Both the position numbers and the translations under genes were made by a program. Under the pieces are notes generated by a model, which saw nothing but the letters and a program-made list of their open reading frames with translations, ran no database searches and had not been told where the DNA came from. DNA of 64,000 nucleotides from positions 149,019 to 213,018 of the forward strand of contig SVOS01000003.1 in assembly GCA_015066245.1 (NCBI GenBank). Reading direction: 5' to 3'. Below, piece after piece: positions 27,205 through 34,328 of this stretch. Numbering within the stretch: the stretch's first letter is position 1; each line of letters opens with the position of its first letter. The DNA is from Oscillospiraceae bacterium. Its GTDB lineage: Bacteria; Bacillota; Clostridia; Oscillospirales; Acutalibacteraceae.

Positions 27205-28203
27205 TTACGCCTCTTTTATCATATCTTCTATATAGATTCCGTATCCGTATTCTACGTTGTTTATCAGTACATGGGTGAGAGCTCCTATTAGCTTGCCGTT
27301 TTGCACTATAGGTGACCCGGACATACCCTGAGTAATACCACCTGTAATTTCAATCAGTTCAGGGTCTGTGATTTCGATAAGCATGCCGTTGTGTTCTGAT
27401 ATTGTATTAAGCCTCTTGATTTTAATATCATAAGCTTTCTTTGTATTGCCGTCTACAGTTGAATAAATAAGAGCATCGCCTGTAGTTACTTCGCTACGTG
27501 TACCAACCTCTATATATTCATTGCAGTTGGCTTCGGATATTTTTCCAAAAATTCCTACAGAGGTGTTTTTGTATGCTGTTCCTATTATCTCATCCTCAAA
27601 GTAACCGTTAAGTGTTCCTGCTTTTCCGTCTACACTTTTTGTTACATCATAAATTGTTGCTTTGTTAATTTCTCCATAGTGAAGTGGTATTAATGATCCT
27701 GTCTCACTTTCGCAAATTCCGTGACCTAAAGTAGCAAAAATGCCATTTTTGTCATCATAATAGGTAACAGTTCCGATTCCTGCAGAGCTGTCCTTAACCC
27801 ACATTCCTAGTTTTGGATTACCGTTATTGTCTATTTTTGGCGTTACCGAAAGGGTAAGTTCTTTACCACTGCGTTCTATATTAAGCACAAGCGTCTTGTT
27901 TTCCTTGATAGCATCTGAGAGGGCGGTGCTTGAGTACACGTTTTCTGAGTTGATTTTTTTGATTATATCGTTTTTCTTAATTCCGGATTCATAAGCCGGT
28001 GATTTTATATCTGTTCCGCACATTTTTTCTTCTACATTAATTACAAGGATTCCGTCAGATAGAATCCTTATACCAAAGGGTTCTCCGCCAAGTTTTACAT
28101 AATTTGGTTCTGTTGTGGCCGATACTGTCTTTGCAGGCGTAGTATTTATTGTTGAAAACGCAAATAGCGCAGCTAAGAAAAGATATTTGAGCTTTCTTTT
28201 CAT
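27205..28203 (-). CDS. spoIVB: SpoIVB peptidase (sporulation signalling protease)
   Basis: 332 residues. An N-terminal signal/membrane helix (about 6-20), a PDZ domain (about 50-120: SPAYESGIKKNDIIKKIN) and an S55 serine peptidase domain with GHGIC (His161) and GMSGSPIV (Ser295). Family role: secreted from the forespore into the intermembrane space, where it triggers SpoIVFB activation and sigma-K maturation. AAGAGGTGATAAT precedes the ATG. It is upstream of spo0A in the same orientation, with 176 bases between them holding the spo0A promoter. It is shorter than the Bacillus protein (426 residues), mostly in the N-terminal part. Confidence 0.94.
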   Translation of the reverse strand: MKRKLKYLFLAALFAFSTINTTPAKTVSATTEPNYVKLGGEPFGIRILSDGILVINVEEKMCGTDIKSPAYESGIKKNDIIKKINSENVYSSTALSDAIKENKTLVLNIERSGKELTLSVTPKIDNNGNPKLGMWVKDSSAGIGTVTYYDDKNGIFATLGHGICESETGSLIPLHYGEINKATIYDVTKSVDGKAGTLNGYFEDEIIGTAYKNTSVGIFGKISEANCNEYIEVGTRSEVTTGDALIYSTVDGNTKKAYDIKIKRLNTISEHNGMLIEITDPELIEITGGITQGMSGSPIVQNGKLIGALTHVLINNVEYGYGIYIEDMIKEA

Positions 28204-28321
28204 ATTATCACCTCTTAATTAGTTTTTGCATCAGAACCAAAAAATAAATTGGTATTAATACACTGGGTGATAATTCTTTATTTTTGAGAAAATATGTGGT
28301 AATATAAAATCAGGTGATATT

Positions 28322-29659
28322 ATGATGAATAATATTTTTGAAAAAAGCAAATTTGTTTTTGATATATTGGAATTAAATGGTTTTGAGTGCTATGCGGTTG
28401 GCGGCTGTGTCCGTGATATGCTTTTGGGTATAGCTCCTCATGACATAGATTTTACAACCAACGCCACACCTGACGAAATTCTCAGTTGTTTTAAAGATTA
28501 TAATACTTTTGAACTTGGGAAAAAATTCGGAACGATCAGCGTTTTGCATGAGGATATTATATATGAAATAACCACTTATCGTATTGATGGTCAATATCTG
28601 GATGGAAGACATCCCGACGGTGTTACTTTTTCAAGAAACTTAAGAGATGACCTTTCGCGGCGTGATTTTACGATCAATGCAATGGCAATGGATAAGTCAG
28701 GAACAGTTGTTGATTTGTTCAGCGGCAAAAGTGACCTTCGTAATAAACTGATAAGAACGGTAGGAAAGCCGCAGGACAGATTTACAGAGGATGCACTAAG
28801 GATTTTTAGAGCTTTGCGATTCTCGGCAAAACTTGGTTTTGATATAGAGACTTGTACTGCCGAGGCTTGCCACAAGCTTTCGCATCTCCTTAAGAAAGTC
28901 CATCCCCAACGTATGCAGGATGAACTCTCAGGACTTATGATGTCACCAAACCCTGCACATATTTTATCTGAGTACAAAGATGTCATTGGTGTGATTATTC
29001 CTGAGCTTTTGCAGACTTTTGATTTTGCTCAGAATACCCCTCATCATCGTTATGACGTTTATACGCATATCATCAATTCGCTGTTTTATTCTCCTGTTGA
29101 TTTGGTTATCCGACTGGCATTGTTATTTCATGATATTGCAAAACCTCTGTGCCATACTGTGGATAAGTGCAATTTATCACATTTCAAAGGTCATCCGATA
29201 AAAAGTGCAGAAATTTCCGCGGAAATACTCAAAAGATTTGGATATCCAAAAGATATTGTAAACAGAGTTTATCTGCTGATTAAATATCATGATGTGAGAT
29301 TCGAAAAGCCTCGTAAGCACATCAAGAAACTTTTGGCAGAGTTGGGTGTGGAGGACTTCAGAAGGCTAATGTTTATTCAGCGTTGTGATATTTTAGCCCA
29401 ATCAGAATATCGCAGAAATGATAAGATTGAACTCATTGATAATATTGAAAATCTGTTTGATGAAATATTAGTGGAAAATCCGTGTCTTAAAATAACTGAC
29501 CTGGATATTAACGGTAAGGATATAATGTCACTTGGTGCAAGCGGTAAGCTCGTAGGAGATACCCTCAGCTATCTTCTTGATATGGTGATTTCAGAAAAGC
29601 TTGAGAATAATAAAGAAATTCTGATAACCGCTGCAAAAGCATATCTTGACCTGCATTGA
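28322..29659 (+). CDS. cca: CCA tRNA nucleotidyltransferase / HD-domain protein
   Basis: 445 residues. The nucleotidyltransferase head has YAVGGCVRDMLLG and HDIDFTTNA (metal Asp pair) and RRDFTINAMA; the neck/body has EDALRIFRALRFSAKLGF; a C-terminal HD domain (LLFHDIAKP, about 256-264) follows. The enzyme adds or repairs the CCA end of tRNAs, although the three tRNAs here encode CCA, so repair is the likely main job. It starts at ATGATG after CAGGTGATATT; either Met could be used. The rnpB promoter overlaps its stop codon. Confidence 0.93.
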   Translation: MMNNIFEKSKFVFDILELNGFECYAVGGCVRDMLLGIAPHDIDFTTNATPDEILSCFKDYNTFELGKKFGTISVLHEDIIYEITTYRIDGQYLDGRHPDGVTFSRNLRDDLSRRDFTINAMAMDKSGTVVDLFSGKSDLRNKLIRTVGKPQDRFTEDALRIFRALRFSAKLGFDIETCTAEACHKLSHLLKKVHPQRMQDELSGLMMSPNPAHILSEYKDVIGVIIPELLQTFDFAQNTPHHRYDVYTHIINSLFYSPVDLVIRLALLFHDIAKPLCHTVDKCNLSHFKGHPIKSAEISAEILKRFGYPKDIVNRVYLLIKYHDVRFEKPRKHIKKLLAELGVEDFRRLMFIQRCDILAQSEYRRNDKIELIDNIENLFDEILVENPCLKITDLDINGKDIMSLGASGKLVGDTLSYLLDMVISEKLENNKEILITAAKAYLDLH

Positions 29660-29683
29660 CAAATATCTGATTTGTGTTAAAAT
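29656..29683 (+). promoter_or_regulatory. rnpB promoter
   Basis: Consensus TTGACA, a 16-base spacer and TAAAAT, ending 8 bases before the 5' end of the RNase P RNA. Confidence 0.8.
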
Positions 29684-29690
29684 AATAGGG

Positions 29691-30034
29691 CAGAGCAGAT
29701 TGAGCAGTCGCGGGTAAAGTTCCGAAAGGACTTATCCGAGGAAAGTCCGAGCTCCATAGAGCAAGAATAACGGCTAACGGCCGCCGGGGGCGACCCCAGG
29801 GACAGTGCAACAGAAATAAACCGCCTGAAAAGGTAAGGATGGAAAGGTGAGGTAAGAGCTCACCGGAGGTGGGGAGACTCACCTGCCGTGTAAACCCTAT
29901 TCGGAGCAACACCGTGGAAAGGACGTATACGCTTGCTCGGCGTGTCCGATGGAGGTGGCATCGAGCAGCGGTGGCAACACCCTGCCAAGATAGATGACTG
30001 CTTTTAACAGAACTCGGCTTATAGATTTGGTCTG
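29691..30034 (+). ncRNA. rnpB: RNase P RNA (rnpB)
   Basis: Conserved landmarks appear in order: GAGGAAAGTCCGAGCTCC (CR-I region), GGTAAGAGCTCACCGG, GTAAACCCTA, GAGCAACACCG and the 3' AGATAGATGACTGC...ACAGAACTCGGCTTATAG block (CR-V and the P2/P4 strands). The ends are placed by a P1 helix between 29691-29700 and 30025-30034 (9 of 10 positions pair). It is the catalytic RNA that matures tRNA 5' ends. A consensus promoter precedes it and a strong terminator follows. Confidence 0.96.
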
Positions 30035-30042
30035 TATATATG

Positions 30043-30073
30043 AAAAACGGAGGGTTATCGCCCTCCGTTTTTT
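30043..30073. terminator. Bidirectional terminator between rnpB and degV
   Basis: A perfect 12-bp stem AAAAACGGAGGG / CCCTCCGTTTTT with a six-base loop, T-run on both strands. It serves rnpB and the convergent degV gene. Confidence 0.9.
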
Positions 30074-30089
30074 CTGTATCTATAATTGT

Positions 30090-30932
30090 TTACTTTTTGA
30101 AAAAAGCCACCGCCACTGCCCCGGGTCCGGCATGAACACCAATAGCAGAGCCGATGATAGTTGTATTGAGGCTATTAAGTGAGCCTTCCCATAAATAGCC
30201 ACTGTCCTCGATATATTTTTTAAGAAGCACGTCGCTGAGTCCCGTATATCCCAGAAGAACAGGCTTTGAAAAGTCTACGCCGCCTGCATTTTCTATCTCT
30301 TTAACCAGCAGATTGTTACCTTGCTTTGAACCTCTTGCTTTGCCAAGTGTGTTAATAATACCATCCACAACATTTATAACAGGTTTGATTGACAAAAAAC
30401 TGCCTGCGATTGCTGCTGTTGCGGAGATTCTGCCGCCTTTTTTCAGGTATTCAAGCGTATCAAGCAGTGCGACAAGATAGATTTTATCTTTAATGTTGTT
30501 AAGTTCATGGGCTATTTCAGTTGCTGTTTTTCCCTCGTCAACAAGCTTCAGCGCATATTCGACCAGAATGCCTGCACCAATTGCAACACTGCCACTGTCA
30601 ACTATGTTTATTATATCTTCATAAGCTTCCAGTGCTATATTTGCACTCTGTAATGTACCCGAAAGATTTGAAGAAATTGTGATTACAACAGCGGTATCGC
30701 CGTTATCCTTAATTTCCCTGAATGCTTTTTCAAACAAATCAGGTGAGGGCTGGCTTGTAGTAGGAAGTACATCGTTTTCTATTAGTTTTTCATAAAACTC
30801 CTTGTTGGTGATGTCTATACCATCTGTGTAAGCAGTACTGCCAAAACAAATTGTAATAGGTACGACTGTAACTTTATCTGTAATTTCGGGGGATAAATCT
30901 GTTGTAGAGTCAACAATAATCTTTACACTCAT
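30090..30932 (-). CDS. DegV-family fatty-acid-binding protein
   Basis: 280 residues, full DegV length. Start KIIVDSTTDLSPE, TSQPSPDLFEKAF, ISSNLSGTLQSA (fatty-acid carboxylate-binding Ser/Thr region) and LDTLEYLKKGGRIS are diagnostic. Members bind fatty acids, and some (FakB) present them to the FakA kinase for phosphorylation; no FakA gene is in the window. It is expressed with the MarR-type regulator 18 bases upstream, which suggests lipid-responsive control (inference). Confidence 0.93.
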   Translation of the reverse strand: MSVKIIVDSTTDLSPEITDKVTVVPITICFGSTAYTDGIDITNKEFYEKLIENDVLPTTSQPSPDLFEKAFREIKDNGDTAVVITISSNLSGTLQSANIALEAYEDIINIVDSGSVAIGAGILVEYALKLVDEGKTATEIAHELNNIKDKIYLVALLDTLEYLKKGGRISATAAIAGSFLSIKPVINVVDGIINTLGKARGSKQGNNLLVKEIENAGGVDFSKPVLLGYTGLSDVLLKKYIEDSGYLWEGSLNSLNTTIIGSAIGVHAGPGAVAVAFFKK

Positions 30933-30950
30933 ATAATACCTCTCTTAAAT

Positions 30951-31409
30951 TCAGTCTTCGTTTTCCAAGCCGTTTTCACAAACGACCTTAAGATTAGTAT
31001 AGTAAAGTTCAAGAACTTTATAAAAATTTCTTCTGTCATCTTCGCTAAGTCCAATATTAGCAAGTTCAACAGCCTTGATTGCTTTTTTGCTGACATAACT
31101 TGCTATTCTTTTGCCTTCTTCTGTAAGGGTGTGCTTAGCTCTGTAACGTGTTCCTAGCAAACCTCTGTGGTTAACAAGTCCTTTGTCCTGCATTTCGGCA
31201 ATGGCTCTCGAAACAGCACCCTTATCTTTGTCACAAATTTCGCAAAGCATAGTGGATGTAACGCCCTCGGGGTATCTGCTCATAGCAACAAGATATTGTG
31301 CAAATGAGCCTTTAAGTCCCAGACGTATCATCTCATCAGCTTCTATTTTAAGTACATATTTGTTAATGGATGAGACCAAAGTCGCGAATTTTTCAAATCT
31401 TTCTATCAT
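30951..31409 (-). CDS. MarR-family transcriptional regulator
   Basis: 152 residues with a winged helix-turn-helix (about 45-105: GVTSTMLCEICDKDKGAVSRAIAEM, in part, then the wing LLGTRYRAKHTLTEEGKRI) and dimerisation helices at both ends, as in MarR/SlyA proteins. It is the first gene of a two-gene operon with degV. A perfect palindrome overlaps the -35 of its own promoter, so it very likely represses itself and degV. The ligand is unknown; FabT-like fatty-acid sensing would fit the partner gene. Confidence 0.88.
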   Translation of the reverse strand: MIERFEKFATLVSSINKYVLKIEADEMIRLGLKGSFAQYLVAMSRYPEGVTSTMLCEICDKDKGAVSRAIAEMQDKGLVNHRGLLGTRYRAKHTLTEEGKRIASYVSKKAIKAVELANIGLSEDDRRNFYKVLELYYTNLKVVCENGLENED

Positions 31410-31438
31410 TATAAATAACCTCCTGATTTGATAAAAAG

Positions 31439-31467
31439 ATTATATCACATAAATGTTGATGTGTCAA
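31439..31467 (-). promoter_or_regulatory. Consensus promoter of the MarR-degV operon
   Basis: Minus strand: TTGACA, exactly 17 bases, TATAAT. Both hexamers are perfect sigma-A consensus, so strong basal activity and a need for repression are expected. Confidence 0.88.
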
Positions 31468-31472
31468 CATTT
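31451..31472. promoter_or_regulatory. Palindromic operator, probable MarR site
   Basis: AAATGTTGA / TCAACATTT, a perfect 9-bp inverted repeat with a 4-base centre (TGTG). It covers the -35 and part of the spacer of the adjacent promoter. Binding by the adjacent MarR protein is inferred from position and symmetry. Confidence 0.75.
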
Positions 31473-31520
31473 TCGGGCTGGTGTATTTGAATAGGGAAGA
31501 GAGGTAACATTCTTATTAAT

Positions 31521-31984
31521 GCTCTTACGATTCCCTTCGTATTTTTAAAATAAAAAAACAAGGCATCAAAAAGATACCTTGTTTTTTATGGAGCGGATGA
31601 AGGGTCTTGAATTTATGAGAAAAGTCCATCTCGCATAATAATTCGCATAGTAGGGAAGAAACGGCTAAAATCCACGAGCTAAAAACAGTCCACCGGACTG
31701 TTTTCTTAACGCTCTTACGATTCCCTTCGTATTTTTAAAATAAAAAAACAAGGCATCAAAAAGATACCTTGTTTTTTATGGAGCGGATGAAGGGTCTTGA
31801 ATTTATGAGAAAAGTCCATCTCGCATAATAATTCGCATAGTAGGGAAGAAACGGCTAAAATCCACGAGCTAAAAACAGTCCACCGGACTGTTTTCTTAAC
31901 GCTCTTTCGATTCCCTTCATATTTTTAAAATAAAAAACAAGGTATCAAAAAGATACCTTGTTTTTTTATGGAGCGGATGAAGGG
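31521..31984. repeat. 190-bp perfect tandem repeat carrying the 3' end of tRNA-Gly, plus partial copy
   Basis: Copies at 31521-31710 and 31711-31900 are identical by eye over 190 bases. A third, diverged copy covers 31901-31984 and runs into the tRNA-Gly gene. Every copy holds a terminator-like hairpin (ACAAGGYATC / GATACCTTGT) followed by TGGAGCGGATGAAGGG, the complement of the last 16 bases of the tRNA (31589, 31779, 31969). The full copies also contain a second hairpin, AACAGTCC-ACC-GGACTGTT. No gene is seen in 31410-31968. Confidence 0.9.
31928..31968 (-). terminator. tRNA-Gly terminator
   Basis: A 13-bp perfect stem AAAACAAGGTATC / GATACCTTGTTTT with a five-base loop. On the minus strand it starts within four bases of the tRNA CCA end and is followed by TTTATTTTAAAAAT. 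Confidence 0.85.
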
Positions 31985-32042
31985 AATCGAACCCTCACGA
32001 TCAGCTTGGAAGGCTGAAGTTCTACCACTAAACTACATCCGC
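31969..32042 (-). tRNA. tRNA-Gly(TCC)
   Basis: 74 nt including encoded CCA. Acceptor GCGGATG / CATCCGC with U73, D-arm AGTTTAGTGGTAGAACT, anticodon stem TCAGC/GCTGA with loop CTTCCAA (anticodon TCC), and T-arm GAGGGTTCGATTCCCTT. All stems pair. Its 3' end is the part duplicated in the adjacent repeats. Confidence 0.95.
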
Positions 32043-32108
32043 ATATCGTCAACGCAAATGATTATAACATAGCGCAGACGTATTTGTCAATAAAAATTAT
32101 CCTGTATT

Positions 32109-32510
32109 TTACTGCTGGTTTCCGTCGATTCTGTAAATATTCTGTGAATCGATGTCTATATTGGGAATTATAATAGGTTTGATTCCTGCATTTGCGGTTA
32201 CAGTAGTGATAAGGGCTTTTACATAAGGATAAAGAATCTTAAAACTATCGGTGTGAACCATCTCTTTTGTAGCCCCCGGTGCATAGGAAAAGATACCAAC
32301 AACTACAACCTTTATGTTAAGCTTCTTATCCTCGCCAATGTCACCTGTCTCTACCTCAAATTCACCGCGGCAGATATTACCCTGTCCATCTTTAGGATAT
32401 TTAACATTATATGAGAATTTATTACCTATTTTAATCTGCATATTAGGATCCAGACGATTATAAAAATTGATATCAGACACAGTATATGCTTTAAGCTCGC
32501 AACATGCCAT
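32109..32510 (-). CDS. SecB-like protein-export chaperone
   Basis: 133 residues from the ATG 9 bases after AAGGAG (the frame is open to 32564, but that part holds the promoter). The fold pattern matches SecB: four long beta strands (IKIGNKFSYNVKYP, CRGEFEVETGD, LNIKVVVVGIFSYAP) and helix ILYPYVKALITTVTANAG followed by IKPIIIPNIDID, the counterpart of the SecB 'PPinF' end. SecB keeps exported or toxin clients unfolded. SecB-like proteins are uncommon in Firmicutes, and no toxin-antitoxin partner is next to it. The classification rests on C-terminal motif similarity. Confidence 0.7.
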   Translation of the reverse strand: MACCELKAYTVSDINFYNRLDPNMQIKIGNKFSYNVKYPKDGQGNICRGEFEVETGDIGEDKKLNIKVVVVGIFSYAPGATKEMVHTDSFKILYPYVKALITTVTANAGIKPIIIPNIDIDSQNIYRIDGNQQ

Positions 32511-32544
32511 AAATAACATCTCCTTGGCAATATGATTTGTCTTG

Positions 32545-32572
32545 ATTATAGCACAATGTAACAAAAAATCAA
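32545..32572 (-). promoter_or_regulatory. Promoter of the SecB-like gene
   Basis: Minus strand: TTGATT, a 16-base spacer, TATAAT; about 34 bases upstream of the chosen ATG. It excludes the longer open frame as the true start. Confidence 0.72.
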
Positions 32573-32624
32573 TAGACCTATATGAAATTTCTACAATCTT
32601 TGTAAAAAAATATTAAGATTACTC

Positions 32625-32653
32625 TTGATTTTCATTTCTTTAAGTAGTATAAT
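32625..32653 (+). promoter_or_regulatory. Promoter of the dockerin protein gene
   Basis: TTGATT, a 17-base spacer and perfect TATAAT, about 47 bases before the start codon. Confidence 0.75.
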
Positions 32654-32700
32654 GAAAAACGCAGTTTGTTCTGTAAATATTATGTTAGGAGATGAATACT

Positions 32701-33576
32701 ATGAAAAGACAGTTCGCTAAAATCGTTGCAGTAATCATGGTTCTTACTATGGCTCTTTCTGTATTCGGTATTTGTGCTTCTGCTGCTGAGGCAAAGACTG
32801 TTATTCTCGGTGACGTAAACCTTAATGGTGAGGTTACAATCAGCGACGCTACACTTATCCAGAAGGATCTCGCAAAGATCGCTACTCTTGATGAGGTTCA
32901 GGCACTTGCTGCTGAGGTAACAGGTGAAGGCGATGTAACCATCAAGGATACAACAATGATCCAGAAGTGGCTTGCAAAGTACGATGACGTTAACGATGGC
33001 ATCGGTCAGCCTATCGCAACAGACGATGAGCCTGCAACAGATGATCAGCCTGCAACAGATGATCAGCCTGCAACAGATGATCAGCCTGCAACAGATGATC
33101 AGCCTGCAACAGACGATCAGCCTGCTACAGACGATCAGCCCGCAACAGATGATCAGCCTGCTACAGACGATGAGCCTGCAACAGAGGATCAGCCCGTTGT
33201 AGATCCTTCCACAAAGGACGAAGCTACAAAGGATGAGCCCGTTGTAGATCCCGCAACAGAAGATGAGGCTACAAAGGACGAAGCTACAGCTGATGAGATT
33301 GCTTACTACATCGTAGGTTGGATTAACAATGCTGACGTTTACGATACAACATACGCTATCGTTGACGGCACAATCACAATCGAGATCACAGCAGACAGCT
33401 ACTTTGCAGTTCAGGACGAGAACGGTGTTATCTACTGGACAAACGGTTGGCTCGATTTCAACCCTACATCCGCAGTTCTCGGTGAGTACGGCGATAGCAA
33501 CAACAAGTTCCACGTTGCAGCTGGTACTGTAACAGTTACTTGGGATGCAGCTACTTGCACACTTGCACTTGCTTAA
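32701..33576 (+). CDS. Secreted dockerin-domain protein with acidic repeat linker
   Basis: 291 residues from the second ATG, 9 bases after AGGAG (an ATG at 32692 sits too close to it). Signal peptide about 1-29 (KRQFAKIVAVIMVLTMALSVFG...ASAA). Type I dockerin about 35-95: two calcium-loop segments (GDVNLNGEVTISDATLIQKDL and GEGDVTIKDTTMIQKWL, in part). Then ten ATDDQP-type hexapeptides, further acidic Thr/Pro-rich linker, and a C-terminal beta domain (IAYYIVGWINNADVYD... FHVAAGTVTVTWDAATCTLALA, in part) reminiscent of small carbohydrate-binding modules. Dockerins dock onto cohesins of cell-surface scaffolds; no certain cohesin is in the window. It is monocistronic with its own promoter and terminator. 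Confidence 0.85.
   Translation: MKRQFAKIVAVIMVLTMALSVFGICASAAEAKTVILGDVNLNGEVTISDATLIQKDLAKIATLDEVQALAAEVTGEGDVTIKDTTMIQKWLAKYDDVNDGIGQPIATDDEPATDDQPATDDQPATDDQPATDDQPATDDQPATDDQPATDDQPATDDEPATEDQPVVDPSTKDEATKDEPVVDPATEDEATKDEATADEIAYYIVGWINNADVYDTTYAIVDGTITIEITADSYFAVQDENGVIYWTNGWLDFNPTSAVLGEYGDSNNKFHVAAGTVTVTWDAATCTLALA
33016..33195 (+). repeat. 18-bp tandem repeat (ten units) encoding ATDDQP linker
   Basis: Ten in-frame 18-base units: one ATDDEP, seven ATDDQP, one ATDDEP and one ATEDQP. Several units are identical at DNA level (gcaacagatgatcagcct). Copy number is likely to vary by slippage without breaking the frame. Confidence 0.95.
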
Positions 33577-33599
33577 TCGCTAAATTTACTTAAACATTC

Positions 33600-33630
33600 A
33601 GGAGTTGACATTTGTCAGCTCCTTTTTGTT
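33600..33630 (+). terminator. Terminator after the dockerin gene
   Basis: An 11-bp stem AGGAGTTGACA / TGTCAGCTCCT (one G-U pair) with a TT centre, followed by TTTTTG. Confidence 0.8.
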
Positions 33631-33649
33631 TTATTATTGCATATTTGTA

Positions 33650-33678
33650 TTGTTTTATTTAGCAGAAAGTGATATATT
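33650..33678 (+). promoter_or_regulatory. Promoter candidate for tRNA-Ala
   Basis: TTGTTT, a 17-base spacer and TATATT, 15 bases before the tRNA 5' end. Confidence 0.5.
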
Positions 33679-33692
33679 ATATGTAATTTCGA

Positions 33693-33768
33693 GGGGATAT
33701 AGCTTAGTTGGTAAAGCGTTCGGTTCGCAACAGAAAGACCGAGAGTTCGAGTCTCTTTATCTCCACCA
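33693..33768 (+). tRNA. tRNA-Ala(CGC), with an anticodon-stem mismatch
   Basis: 76 nt with encoded CCA. Acceptor GGGGATA / TATCTCC keeps the G3-U70 pair that marks alanine tRNAs; the D-arm GCTT/AAGC and T-arm GAGAG/CTCTT pair. The anticodon stem TTCGG / CAGAA has a G30-A40 mismatch around loop TTCGCAA (anticodon CGC, reading GCG). Since tRNA-Ala(UGC) normally reads GCG, this copy may be dispensable and decaying. No terminator is seen right after it. Confidence 0.8.
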
Positions 33769-33795
33769 TTAATTATAGTGCAAGCGGTGCAAGGT

Positions 33796-34316
33796 ATGAG
33801 AAATAAGAAGAGAATATTTAATTTTTCAAAAAAAGAAATTAACCGTAGCATAGTTACCCTGGGATTTAGTGGCGTAATTGGTTTTTACTGTGGTTAGTTT
33901 CTGTTTTTATCGTTATAATTATTGCTGTTGTCTTATTTATCAATTGGTTAATTAAATATAACATGCATAAAAAGATTAATCCTATTATTGATAAGCTCGA
34001 TACATGTGATACATCAGAGTTCATTGATTCAGCATCAGATATTATAAATACATCTTTTAATAAAGGTTTTGTATTGCATTCGGATTTTATCAGTGGAATA
34101 AAGACAATTGAGTTTTCTTTTATTCAAACTGATAAAATTATTACTTATGATCAGATTATTTCCATAGTTTCTGATATTCATAGTAATCACAAAGGTATTG
34201 TTACGAATAGTTATTTGGATAAAGATGCTCTATCTTATTGTAAAAGAAATTTAATTGTTGTTGCTGACAGAGACGCTTTGATTGATATGATGATTTTTAA
34301 TTATAAGCATAAATAA
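33796..34316 (+). pseudogene. Frameshifted membrane-anchored protein with Mrr-like C-terminus
   Basis: A first frame starts at ATG 33796 and stops at TAG 33895-33897 after 33 codons. A second frame, offset by -1, is open from 33870 to 34316 but has no start before ATG 33963, and no ribosome binding site is seen there. Adding one T to the T5 run at 33882-33886 would join them into one protein: basic N-terminus, two hydrophobic stretches (...SGVIGFLLWLVSVFIVIII, then VVLFINWLI) and a soluble part. The end, HKGIVTNSYLDKDALSYCKRNLIVVADRDALIDMMI (in part), resembles the C-terminal half of Mrr-type restriction endonuclease domains, but the catalytic D...ExK core is not evident. It may be a pseudogene or a sequencing error. 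Confidence 0.6.
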
Positions 34317-34328
34317 GGAAGTTCGTGT

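Noticed and set aside
31410..31968. Possible small protein in the tandem repeat (an open minus-strand frame of about 60 codons per copy)
   Set aside because: The frame runs through hairpins and the tRNA 3' fragment, has no start with a ribosome binding site and no recognisable domain.
31521..31984. CRISPR-like array
   Set aside because: The units are 190-bp contiguous tandem copies with no spacers and no cas genes in the window.
32680..33513. Minus-strand open frame of 277 codons across the dockerin gene
   Set aside because: It arises from the 18-bp repeats, giving a low-complexity LIICC-type product. The plus strand has promoter, signal peptide, dockerin and terminator.
33870..33897. Programmed -1 frameshift site in the membrane-protein gene
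   Set aside because: The overlap contains GGTTTTTAC but no X XXY YYZ heptamer in the right frame, so a simple indel is the better explanation.
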